Below are positions 7,726 to 14,428 of a stretch of DNA of 52,866 nucleotides, piece by piece. The notes under the pieces are model-generated. The model did no database searches. It was not told the DNA's origin and saw nothing but the letters and a program-made list of their open reading frames with translations. This DNA is from Acidimicrobiales bacterium. Lineage in GTDB: Bacteria; Actinomycetota; Acidimicrobiia; Acidimicrobiales; MedAcidi-G1. The stretch's first letter is position 1; every line of letters begins with the position of its first letter. The stretch covers positions 1 to 52,866 of the forward strand of contig JAKURY010000016.1 in NCBI GenBank assembly GCA_022452145.1, read 5' to 3'. Made by a program: the position numbers and the translations under genes.

Positions 7726-8301
7726 TCATCGCTTCCACGAGCCTTCATCGCCGGCTATCAACCGCTGGATGTTGGCAAGGTGGCGTAACAGCACGAGGGC
7801 GCTGATGCCGGCAGCCACCAGCGACTCCCCGACACCATTGCCGGTGGCGGCAACGGCGGTAGGGAGGGCCACGGCGATGGCGATGGATCCCATCGAGGCC
7901 TTGCCGGACACGCGGGCCACAAGGGCGAAGAGGACGATCGACCCCACGGCCAGCACCGGGAACAGGACGATCGAGCCTCCACCGCCGGTGGCCACGCCCT
8001 TGCCTCCCCGGAACCGGCGGGTGACCGGCAGGACGTGGCCCACCGTCGCCGCCACCCAGCAGGCCAGGGCCAACGGACGACCGGCGACCGCCATGCCGAG
8101 GGCGACCGCCGCGATGCCCTTGCCCACGTCGGCGGCGAAGACGACCAGCCCCGCCCGGCGGCCGGCGGTCCGGAAGACGTTGGTGGCGCCCGGATTCCCC
8201 GATCCAGCCGACGTCGGATCCACGCCGGACCGACCGGCCACCAACTGGGCCGATGGCAGGGTCCCGAGCAGGTAGGCGACGGCCACCAGGAGGTAGTTCA
8301 C
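7726..8301 (-). CDS. plsY: Glycerol-3-phosphate acyltransferase PlsY
   Basis: PlsY is a membrane enzyme that moves an acyl group from acyl-phosphate to glycerol-3-phosphate, making lysophosphatidate for membrane lipids. Conserved motifs are GTLPSAQLVAGR, GSGNPGATNVFRT (motif 1), FRGGKGVATGGG (motif 2) and a C-terminal RHLANIQRL. The length is 191 aa with about five hydrophobic helices. The start is GTG 8301, with GATGCT 6 bases upstream as a weak leaderless box. No plsX is nearby. In mycobacteria the equivalent position between the FmdB-type gene and moeA holds a formyl-THF ligase and galU, so plsY looks lineage-specific here. Confidence 0.93.
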   Translation of the reverse strand: MNYLLVAVAYLLGTLPSAQLVAGRSGVDPTSAGSGNPGATNVFRTAGRRAGLVVFAADVGKGIAAVALGMAVAGRPLALACWVAATVGHVLPVTRRFRGGKGVATGGGGSIVLFPVLAVGSIVLFALVARVSGKASMGSIAIAVALPTAVAATGNGVGESLVAAGISALVLLRHLANIQRLIAGDEGSWKR

Positions 8302-8408
8302 CGGACCAGCATCACCGACGGCGGGTCACCCGGGGCGGACCGCCGGTAGGATGCGCCGTCGACCAGCCATGGGGCGACCGCTCCACGACACCCGGCGACA
8401 CAACCACC

Positions 8409-8846
8409 ATGCCTACTTACCAGTACCGCTGCCAGTCCTGCAAGGACGAGTTCGAGGTCCGTCAGTCGTTCGCCGACGAGGCCCTCACCGCCTGCCCGGA
8501 CACCGACTGCGGTGGAAGCGTGAACAAGGTGTTCAGCGGCGTCGGGATCTCCTTCAAGGGCGACGGCTTCTACAAGAACGACCACGGTTCGGTGGCCAGG
8601 GGGCGAAAGGCCGACGCCGGTTCGACGAAGAAGTCCGAATCGGGCTCCGCCGACACGAGTTCGTCCAACGGCTCCGGGTCCGACCCGTCGGGCGGTTCCA
8701 GCGACTCGAGCAGTTCCAGCAGTTCCAAGGATTCCGGCGGTTCCAGCAGTTCCAAGGATTCCGGCGGTTCCAGCAGTTCCAAGGATTCCGGCGGTTCCAG
8801 CAGCACGAACGGCTCCGGGGACAAGGCCACCGCCTCGGCCAGCTGA
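8409..8846 (+). CDS. FmdB-type zinc ribbon protein with Ser/Gly/Lys repeat tail
   Basis: A 145 aa protein. The first 45 residues form an FmdB/CxxC zinc ribbon: PTYQYRCQSCKDEFEVRQSF with a second pair CPDTDC, then VNKVFSGVGISFKGDGFY. This matches the small regulatory or chaperone-like family that includes mycobacterial Rv0991c. The rest is low complexity, with three exact SSSKDSGGS units encoded by 27-base DNA repeats, then TNGSGDK. I take ATG 8409 because the family begins MPTYQYRC; the longer in-frame upstream sequence is not conserved. A TAGGAT box at 8347-8352 could drive it with a short leader. The following SAF gene has the partner expected in actinobacteria. Confidence 0.85.
   Translation: MPTYQYRCQSCKDEFEVRQSFADEALTACPDTDCGGSVNKVFSGVGISFKGDGFYKNDHGSVARGRKADAGSTKKSESGSADTSSSNGSGSDPSGGSSDSSSSSSSKDSGGSSSSKDSGGSSSSKDSGGSSSTNGSGDKATASAS
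8718..8798 (+). repeat. Three exact 27-base tandem repeats in the fmdB-type gene
   Basis: Units lie at 8718-8744, 8745-8771 and 8772-8798, are identical in sequence, and each encodes nine residues (SSSKDSGGS). Partial units flank them. Such perfect repeats imply recent slippage and possible length variation. Confidence 0.9.
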
Positions 8847-8938
8847 GCCGGGCCACCCCGGGGTCGTCGACCCGCTTCCCCCATCTCCCCCGCAACGCCC
8901 TTCTCCAGTCCTCCGTCCGAGGACGTCCGGGAGGACAC

Positions 8939-9348
8939 GTGTCCTACCTGTTGGCCCGGCTCCGCCTCTGGGCCGCCCACCACCGTGTCATCTGGTGGAC
9001 CTGTGCCGCCGCCCTCGCCGGGCTCACCGGCGTCACCGTGCGGGCGGCCACGAACGCCGAACCATGTATGGCCGCCCCGGAGACCAGCCCCGCAGACGGC
9101 CCACTGGCGACGAGCGGGGCGTGGCGCTGGGGCGCGGCGCCGACCCCCTGCCATTAGAGGTGGGCGACATGCTGGACCTCTGGTCGGTGGACGACCTCAC
9201 GGCCAGGGGCCACCTGGTGGTGGCGGGTGCCCGGGTGCTGGACCACCACGACCGGACGGTCACCGTGGCCATCCCCGCCGAGCGGGTCGGCGACGTGGCC
9301 GCCGCCCTCGGCAGGGGCGACCTGCTGACGGCCCTGGTGCCCGACTAG
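8939..9348 (+). pseudogene. SAF-domain membrane protein, apparently frameshifted
   Basis: A GTG at 8939 with GGGAGGA five bases upstream opens VSYLLARLRLWAAHHRVIWW and a hydrophobic helix (AAALAGLTGVTV). This frame stops at 9155-9157. In the next frame the sequence GDERGVALGRGADPLP, LEVGDMLDLWSVDD, LVVAGARVLDHHDRTVTVAIPAERVGDVA runs to a stop at 9346-9348 and looks like the C-terminal half of a CpaB/SAF protein (DRVDVL-type motif, then A-V-I-P). The two halves would make one protein of about 136 aa if a one-base shift lay between about 9050 and 9120. It lies after the fmdB-type gene, where actinobacteria often carry a SAF gene. This could be a true lesion or an assembly error. Confidence 0.55.
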
Positions 9349-9382
9349 GCCGGGCCGACGCCGGGTCGCTCCGTCAGCGCAC

Positions 9383-10195
9383 CTACGAGGCCAGGAGCCC
9401 TAGCACCCCCAGGCCGACTACCACCCGGTAGACGGCGAAGGGAGCCAACCCCACGCGTGCCACCAGGCGCAGCAGCAGGTGGACGGCCATCCCGCCACTC
9501 ACGGCGGCGGCAGCCATTCCGACGAGGATCGGACCCCACCACCCGGCGGGAACCGAGAGGTCGACCGCAGCGATCAGCCCCGCGCCGGCGATCACCGGCA
9601 GGCTCATCAGGAACACCAGCCGGGCTCCGGCCTCCCGTTCGAGCCGCATCCCCCTGGCCAGGGACAACGTGATGCCCGAACGGGACACCCCGGGCTGAAA
9701 GGCCAGCCCCTGGGCGACGCCGAGGGCGACCGCCTCGCCGAACGACAGGTCGTCGAACCCCCGCTCGCCAGGTCGGCGATCGGAGATCCAGAGCACGACG
9801 CCGAAGGCGATGAGGCACACCGCGACCAGCCACGTGCGATCGCCGAGGTCGCCGGTCGTCGACACCACTACCAGGCCCAGCAGGCCGGTCGGGACGGCGG
9901 TGGTGGCCAGCAGCCAGGCCGTGCGGGCATCGCCCACCAGCGGTCCCCTGGCCGCCAGCCAGCCGATCCCGGCCGATCCGTACCGGACCACGTCGGCCCG
10001 CAGGTAGACCACGGCACCCAGCAGGGTCCCCAGGTGGAGTGCAACGTCGAAGGCGTTCTCCAGGGACCCGTCGCCGCCGAAGTGGTCCCAGCCGAACAGC
10101 CACGGCACCAGCGCCAGGTGCCCGCTGGAGGAGACCGGCAGGAACTCGGTCAGGCCCTGGACCAGTCCCAGCAGGATGGCGTGGAGGATCGGCAC
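9383..10195 (-). CDS. uppP: Undecaprenyl-diphosphatase UppP
   Basis: UppP (BacA) is an integral membrane phosphatase that recycles undecaprenyl diphosphate for peptidoglycan and other envelope polymers. Both family signatures are present: LVQGLTEFLPVSSSGHL near the N-terminus and GLAFQPGVSRSGITLSLARG in the second half. The length is 270 aa, with about eight hydrophobic helices. GTG 10195 is used because the conserved sequence begins VPILHAILLGLVQGLTEF; it lies 19 bases after the pmbA stop, so it is probably the last gene of tldD-pmbA-uppP. The longer in-frame upstream sequence is inside pmbA and not conserved. Confidence 0.95.
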   Translation of the reverse strand: MPILHAILLGLVQGLTEFLPVSSSGHLALVPWLFGWDHFGGDGSLENAFDVALHLGTLLGAVVYLRADVVRYGSAGIGWLAARGPLVGDARTAWLLATTAVPTGLLGLVVVSTTGDLGDRTWLVAVCLIAFGVVLWISDRRPGERGFDDLSFGEAVALGVAQGLAFQPGVSRSGITLSLARGMRLEREAGARLVFLMSLPVIAGAGLIAAVDLSVPAGWWGPILVGMAAAAVSGGMAVHLLLRLVARVGLAPFAVYRVVVGLGVLGLLAS

Positions 10196-10214
10196 GGCCC
10201 GACCGACGGCGTCC

Positions 10215-11555
10215 CTAGACCCCGGACACCGTGAGCTCGCCGATGACCAGGGTGACCCCGGCCGCCCGCATCGGCAGCCACTGGACGTCGTCTCCAATGG
10301 CCGTCACGTTGTGGAGCATCTTCTGGATGGTCGAGGCGATGGTGAACTCGCGGACCGGCTCGGCCAGCTCCCCATCCCGAATCCGCAGGCCCTCGGCGCC
10401 CGTGGAGAAGTCCCCGCTCACCGGGTTCACCCCGGAGTGGAGGCCGCTGACCCCCTGGACCAGCAGGCCGTCCCGGATCCCGGAGATCAACTCGGCGGGC
10501 GACCGGTCGCCAGCCACGACGGCTACCGCACGGACACCCACGCCCGGGGTGGAGGAGTAGCCACGAACCGCCGAACCGGTCGACGAGGTACCCGCCCGGC
10601 GGGCCGTCTCGCTGTTGTGGACGAACCGCTCCAGGCGACCGTCGGCCAGCAGGACGTTGCGGCGCGTGGCCAGGCCCTCTCCGTCGGTCCCTGTCGCCGT
10701 GTAGGCCGCAGGATCCGTGGGATCGTCGATCAGCGTGAGAATCGGGGCGGCGACGTCCTCCCCGAGCCGTTCGGCGAACAGCGATCGGCCCTTCTGGACG
10801 GCCTCGCCGCTGAGCGTGCCACCCACGATCCCCAGGAACTGGGCGCTGACCCAGGGGTCGAGCACCACGGTCATCCGGCCCGAGGGAGGCTTCACCGCTC
10901 CCAGCATCCGGGTGGAACGCTCAGCCGCCTCGGCCGCCGCCGCTGCCACGTCCAGGTCGCCGGGCTGGCGTCCCAGCGAGAAGCCGAAGCCGGTCTGGGT
11001 CTCGCCGTCCTGCTCGGCCAGGGCGTAGGCCGCCAGGAAGCACCCGGTCTCGCGGCTGGTGGAGCGGATCCCGGTGGTCGTGGCCACCGCGCTCTCCGAG
11101 ATCGAGTCGGAGTACTCGGCCGACTCCACCCCGCTGATGCGATGGTCGGCCGACCGGGTCAGGCGCTCCAGGTCCAGGGCCAGCTGCACCTTGGCGTCGG
11201 TCGGGTGGTCCAGAACCGACGCCCTGTAGAGGTCCATCTCGGCCGGTGCCACGCCGTCCGGCTCGGCCAGGGCGCAGTGCTCGTCGGGGGTGGCGAAGCC
11301 CAGGTTGTCCCGAGCCTCCCGCAGCACCTCGGCCAGGGCATCCGGGTCCAATGTGCCCGCGTATGCGAAGCCCTGGCGCCCGTCGCGGACCACCCGGACC
11401 CCGACACCGCGGGACTCGGCGGCTGTCAGCGACTCCACCTCACCCTCGTAGGCCCTCACCTCGGTCTCGCGTTCGTGAACGACCACTGCCTCGACCTGCT
11501 CGCCGGACTCGGCCCATCCGACGATCCGCCCGGCGATGTCCAGCAACTCGGACAC
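10215..11555 (-). CDS. pmbA: TldE/PmbA metalloprotease-complex subunit
   Basis: PmbA/TldE pairs with TldD in a heterodimer that degrades unfolded peptides and processes some ribosomally made peptides. This 446 aa protein shows the family layout: the N-terminal substrate domain with EAVVVHERETEVRAYEGEVES, GVGVRVV and GFAYAGTLD, and the C-terminal domain with ATRRNVLLADGRLERFVHN and GVSGLHSGVNPVSGDFSTGAEG. It lacks the HExxH of TldD, as expected for the non-catalytic partner. GTG 11555 starts one base after the tldD stop, so translation is probably coupled. No modified-peptide precursor gene was seen nearby. Confidence 0.93.
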   Translation of the reverse strand: MSELLDIAGRIVGWAESGEQVEAVVVHERETEVRAYEGEVESLTAAESRGVGVRVVRDGRQGFAYAGTLDPDALAEVLREARDNLGFATPDEHCALAEPDGVAPAEMDLYRASVLDHPTDAKVQLALDLERLTRSADHRISGVESAEYSDSISESAVATTTGIRSTSRETGCFLAAYALAEQDGETQTGFGFSLGRQPGDLDVAAAAAEAAERSTRMLGAVKPPSGRMTVVLDPWVSAQFLGIVGGTLSGEAVQKGRSLFAERLGEDVAAPILTLIDDPTDPAAYTATGTDGEGLATRRNVLLADGRLERFVHNSETARRAGTSSTGSAVRGYSSTPGVGVRAVAVVAGDRSPAELISGIRDGLLVQGVSGLHSGVNPVSGDFSTGAEGLRIRDGELAEPVREFTIASTIQKMLHNVTAIGDDVQWLPMRAAGVTLVIGELTVSGV

Positions 11556-11556
11556 C

Positions 11557-13014
11557 TCAGGCCGCCGTTCCGCCGACCGTCAACCTGGCCACCCGGAGCG
11601 TCGGGGTCCCGTCCCCGACCGGGACTCCCTGGCCGTCCTTGCCGCAGGTTCCCGGCGAGCCCATGGCGAAGTCGCCGGCGATGGCGTCGATGTCTCTCAG
11701 TACCGCCGGACCGTTGCCGATCAGGTTTCCGTCCCGGATCGGGGCGGTGAGACGACCGTCCTCGATCAGGTAGGCCTCGGTCATGCCGAACACGAAGTCG
11801 CCGGTGGCCGTGTTCACCTGACCGCCGCCCAGCTGGGCCACGTACACGCCCCGGTCGGTCCCGGCGAGGATCTCCGCCGGGTCGTCGTCACCGGCCTCGA
11901 GGTAGGTGTTGGTCATGCGAACCATGGGGAGGTGCCGATAGCTCTGACGGCGACCGTTCCCCGAACTCTCCCGACCCTCCTTCCGGGCACGCAGGCGATC
12001 CCACATGTAGTCGGCGAGCACGCCGTCCCGGATCAGGACGTTGCGCTGGGCCGGCCGGCCCTCGTCGTCGATCGCGTAGCGACCCCACTCGCCGGCCATC
12101 GTGCCGTCGTCGACGAGGCTGACCATCGGAGCGGCAACCACCTCGCCGCGGCTGCCCGCGAACACGGACGCCGCCTTTGCGATCAAGTCAGCCTCCAAGC
12201 CGTGCCCGCACGCCTCGTGAAAGAGCACACCCCCACCACCCGGTCCGACCACCACCGGCATCTCGCCACTGGGTGCCGGCACCGCATCGAGCTTGGTCAG
12301 CGCCCTCCCGGCAGCCAGCCGAGCCAGCTCCTCCACGTCGATCCGGTCGAACAGCTCGAAGCCGACGGTGTGGCCCACCGACTCCCGGCCGGTCTGGAGG
12401 CCCGAGTCGCCACTGGCCACACACGACACCGAGAAGAGGGTGCGTATCTGTCGATCGCCTGTGAGGAGGCCGTCGCTGTTGGCGACCTGGATGCGCCGCT
12501 GGCTGTCGGCGTACCGGGCGGTGACCTGCGTGATGGCGCCGTCGCGTGACCGCGCCGCGTCGTCGGCCCGGGCCAGCAGGGCCACCTTCCGGGCCTTGGG
12601 CACGTCGGACGGGAAGACCTCGACCACCGCCGGCCCAGGACCGGTGGCGGCGTCCAGTGCGACGACGCGGATGCCCACTCCCCCGCCACGCGCCGCCGCG
12701 GACGCAGCGGTGGCGGCGGCCCGCAGACCGGTCTGCGACACGTCGGCGGTGTGGGCGAACCCGGTGGTCTCCCCCACCACCACCCTGATGCCGGCCCCCC
12801 GATCGCGACCGCTGGTCAACTCCTCGATGCGACCGTCGTCGAGCACCGCCGAGGTGGACCGGCGGTCCTCCACGAACACCTCGGCGAACTCGCCCCCCGT
12901 AGCCAGGGCCACACCCAACGTGTCCTGGAGGAGTCGGGGGTCGAGCATCGGCTCGGCGCCGCCGGTCCTGTCCGTCACCTGCACCATCGTGCCCTCCAAC
13001 GCCCCGTCGATCAT
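11557..13014 (-). CDS. tldD: TldD zinc metalloprotease
   Basis: The catalytic subunit of the TldD/TldE protease. The zinc motif is HEACGH (LFHEACGHGLEADLI), followed by SVFAGSRGEVVAAP, DDGTMAGEWGRYAIDDEG and MTNTYLEAGDDDP. The C-terminal CGKDGQGVPVGDGTPTLRV is typical. ATG 13014 gives 485 aa. GTG 13038 is an alternative (8 bases after a weak TACGCA box), as are ATG 12987 and ATG 12948, the last being closest to the conserved start MLDPRLLQDTLG. The frame remains open upstream to 14079 but there it is only the antisense of the PAP2 gene. It is divergent from the thioesterase gene. Confidence 0.93.
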   Translation of the reverse strand: MIDGALEGTMVQVTDRTGGAEPMLDPRLLQDTLGVALATGGEFAEVFVEDRRSTSAVLDDGRIEELTSGRDRGAGIRVVVGETTGFAHTADVSQTGLRAAATAASAAARGGGVGIRVVALDAATGPGPAVVEVFPSDVPKARKVALLARADDAARSRDGAITQVTARYADSQRRIQVANSDGLLTGDRQIRTLFSVSCVASGDSGLQTGRESVGHTVGFELFDRIDVEELARLAAGRALTKLDAVPAPSGEMPVVVGPGGGGVLFHEACGHGLEADLIAKAASVFAGSRGEVVAAPMVSLVDDGTMAGEWGRYAIDDEGRPAQRNVLIRDGVLADYMWDRLRARKEGRESSGNGRRQSYRHLPMVRMTNTYLEAGDDDPAEILAGTDRGVYVAQLGGGQVNTATGDFVFGMTEAYLIEDGRLTAPIRDGNLIGNGPAVLRDIDAIAGDFAMGSPGTCGKDGQGVPVGDGTPTLRVARLTVGGTAA

Positions 13015-13050
13015 GTCAGCCCGGTCTCCCGCGGGCACCGGACGGATGCG

Positions 13051-13056
13051 TAGGGT
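13051..13056 (+). promoter_or_regulatory. -10 box TAGGGT, leaderless start of thioesterase gene
   Basis: TAGGGT is 7 bases before GTG 13064. A weaker opposing TACGCA (13052-13047, minus strand) overlaps it and could serve tldD, so the two divergent promoters may compete. Confidence 0.5.
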
Positions 13057-13063
13057 ACCCGTC

Positions 13064-13453
13064 GTGCCCCCGATGCCCGGGTTGCGCGGCCGGGCCGCGC
13101 ACACCGTGACCGACGCCGACACGGCCATCGCCCTCCGCTCCGGTGAGGTCCCGACGCTCGGCACCCCGCGCCTGGTGGCCCTCCTCGAGGAGGCAACGGT
13201 CGCCGCACTGGCGGGAGAACTAGGCGATGGCGAGACCAGCGTGGGCATGCGGATCCACATAGACCACCTGGCCCCCTCCGGCCCAGGCACCGGCGTGTCC
13301 GCCGAGGCGGTCCTGGAGGCGGTCGAAGGCCGACGGTTGACCTTCGCCGCCACGGCAACGGTCGGCGACGCCGTGGTGGCCACGGCCAGCATCGTCCGGG
13401 TGGTCGTCTCGACCGAGCGGTTCCTGGGTCGCGTCGGCGGAGAGGCCGACTGA
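13064..13453 (+). CDS. Hotdog-fold thioesterase (FlK-like)
   Basis: A 129 aa protein resembling the fluoroacetyl-CoA thioesterase (FlK) branch of the hotdog superfamily. The segments AAHTVTDADTA, GTPRLVALLEEATVAAL, GETSVGMRIHIDHLAPSGPGTGVSAEA and EGRRLTFAATATVGDAVVATASIVRVVVSTERF follow the family order. The EEAT glutamate and the HIDHLAPSG histidine lie where catalytic residues are expected. Such enzymes hydrolyse small acyl-CoAs; true fluoroacetyl-CoA activity is unlikely to be general in the family, so the substrate is unknown. The GTG start is set by the TAGGGT box. It overlaps the next gene by TGATG. Confidence 0.75.
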   Translation: MPPMPGLRGRAAHTVTDADTAIALRSGEVPTLGTPRLVALLEEATVAALAGELGDGETSVGMRIHIDHLAPSGPGTGVSAEAVLEAVEGRRLTFAATATVGDAVVATASIVRVVVSTERFLGRVGGEAD

Positions 13454-14313
13454 TGTCGGCCACGGCGTCGCCCACCGGACGATACGACGTGACCGACCGA
13501 CCCCCGACGACAGCCGGCCCAGGCCGGCTCGGCCGGTCCGCCGGCGCCGGGACCGGGCTCTACTGGTGGGCCGAGATCATCCTGGTCCTGGCCTTCTACG
13601 TCGTCTACTCGGCGGTACGGAACCGCTTCGGTTCGGAGTCGGTCGAGCCAGCCGAGGCGTTTGTCAACGCCGAGCGGGTCATCGACCTGGAGGAGGCGAT
13701 GGGCCTCTACCTGGAGCCGGGGCTCCAGGCGGCCTTCCTGGACCACCGGTGGTTCATCCAGTTCTGGAACCTCTTCTACGGCACCTTCCACTTCGGCCTC
13801 ACCGTGTTCGCCCTCATCTGGATCTACCGGCGCCACCCGCACCTCTACGCCCGCCAGCGATCCACCTTCCTGTGCACGACGGGCCTGGCCGTGGTCGGCT
13901 TCGGGCTCTTCCCGCTGATGCCCCCCAGGCTGCTCTCGGACTGCGGAGAGTTCGGTGCCTGCCTCGCCGCCCTCTACCCGTTCGTGGACACGGTTTCCGA
14001 CATCGGCGGCCTGTGGTCGTTCGACTCGGGCACGATGCAACGGGTCAGCAACCAGTACGCGGCGATGCCCAGCCTCCACTTCGCCTGGGCCGCCTGGTGC
14101 ACGGTGGCGTTGTGGCCGGTCGTGGTGTCACGCACCGGCCGAGTCCTCGTGGTCGCCTACCCCCTGGCCACCCTCTTCGCCGTCGTGGTCACCGGAAACC
14201 ACTTCTGGATCGACGCGGTGGGGGGCCTCGTGGTGCTGGCCGCGGGCCACGTGCTGTCCGGCCTGCTGGTGGTCAGCTGGAGGCGCTGGCAGACCCCGGC
14301 CCGAATGCCCTGA
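13453..14313 (+). CDS. PAP2/Aur1-type membrane phospho-transferase or phosphatase
   Basis: A 286 aa protein with about six membrane helices. The catalytic motifs are of PAP2/Aur1 type: YAAMPSLHFAWAAW (the PSxH motif) and TGNHFWIDAVGG (HxxxD motif). An N-terminal region with VNAERVIDLEEAMGLYLEP is characteristic of the Aur1/Ipt1-like branch seen in actinobacteria. Possible reactions are phosphatidate or isoprenyl phosphate dephosphorylation, or head-group transfer between phosphoinositol lipids. Its ATG overlaps the stop of the thioesterase (TGATG), so the two are translated together. A hairpin (14316-14343) immediately follows. Substrate not determinable from sequence. Confidence 0.8.
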   Translation: MSATASPTGRYDVTDRPPTTAGPGRLGRSAGAGTGLYWWAEIILVLAFYVVYSAVRNRFGSESVEPAEAFVNAERVIDLEEAMGLYLEPGLQAAFLDHRWFIQFWNLFYGTFHFGLTVFALIWIYRRHPHLYARQRSTFLCTTGLAVVGFGLFPLMPPRLLSDCGEFGACLAALYPFVDTVSDIGGLWSFDSGTMQRVSNQYAAMPSLHFAWAAWCTVALWPVVVSRTGRVLVVAYPLATLFAVVVTGNHFWIDAVGGLVVLAAGHVLSGLLVVSWRRWQTPARMP

Positions 14314-14315
14314 GA

Positions 14316-14343
14316 GCCGCGGGTGCACCGAAATGCACCCGGC
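14316..14343 (+). terminator. Hairpin after the PAP2 gene, no U tract
   Basis: GGGTGCA (14321-14327) pairs with TGCACCC (14334-14340) around loop CCGAAA, and GCC/GGC outside it extends the stem past a two-base bulge. It starts 3 bases after the stop codon. With no T run it is at best a weak or Rho-assisted terminator. Confidence 0.5.
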
Positions 14344-14349
14344 TAGCGT
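14344..14349 (+). promoter_or_regulatory. Possible -10 box TAGCGT of dxs
   Basis: TAGCGT directly after the PAP2 hairpin could start a leader of about 70 bases for dxs. The leader contains a perfect GGTTCC-ACCCC-GGAACC hairpin (14359-14375). No clear Shine-Dalgarno precedes the dxs ATG. Confidence 0.35.
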
Positions 14350-14428
14350 GGACCCCTGGTTCCACCCCGGAACCCGACGTCTCGATCCGGATCCACCGGA
14401 CCCGTCACCCCGATCGGACTGGGCGCCC

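Noticed and set aside
8570-9154. Minus-strand ORF with repeated PPESLELLE units
   Set aside because: These are the complement of the 27-base repeats of the fmdB-type gene; no start signal or neighbour supports it.
8939-9348. Programmed frameshift in the SAF gene
   Set aside because: No slippery heptamer or following structure was found around the frame change; a simple indel is likelier.
13015-14079. N-terminal extension of tldD into the opposite strand of the PAP2 gene
   Set aside because: The extension is not TldD-like and lies across a divergent promoter and two real genes.
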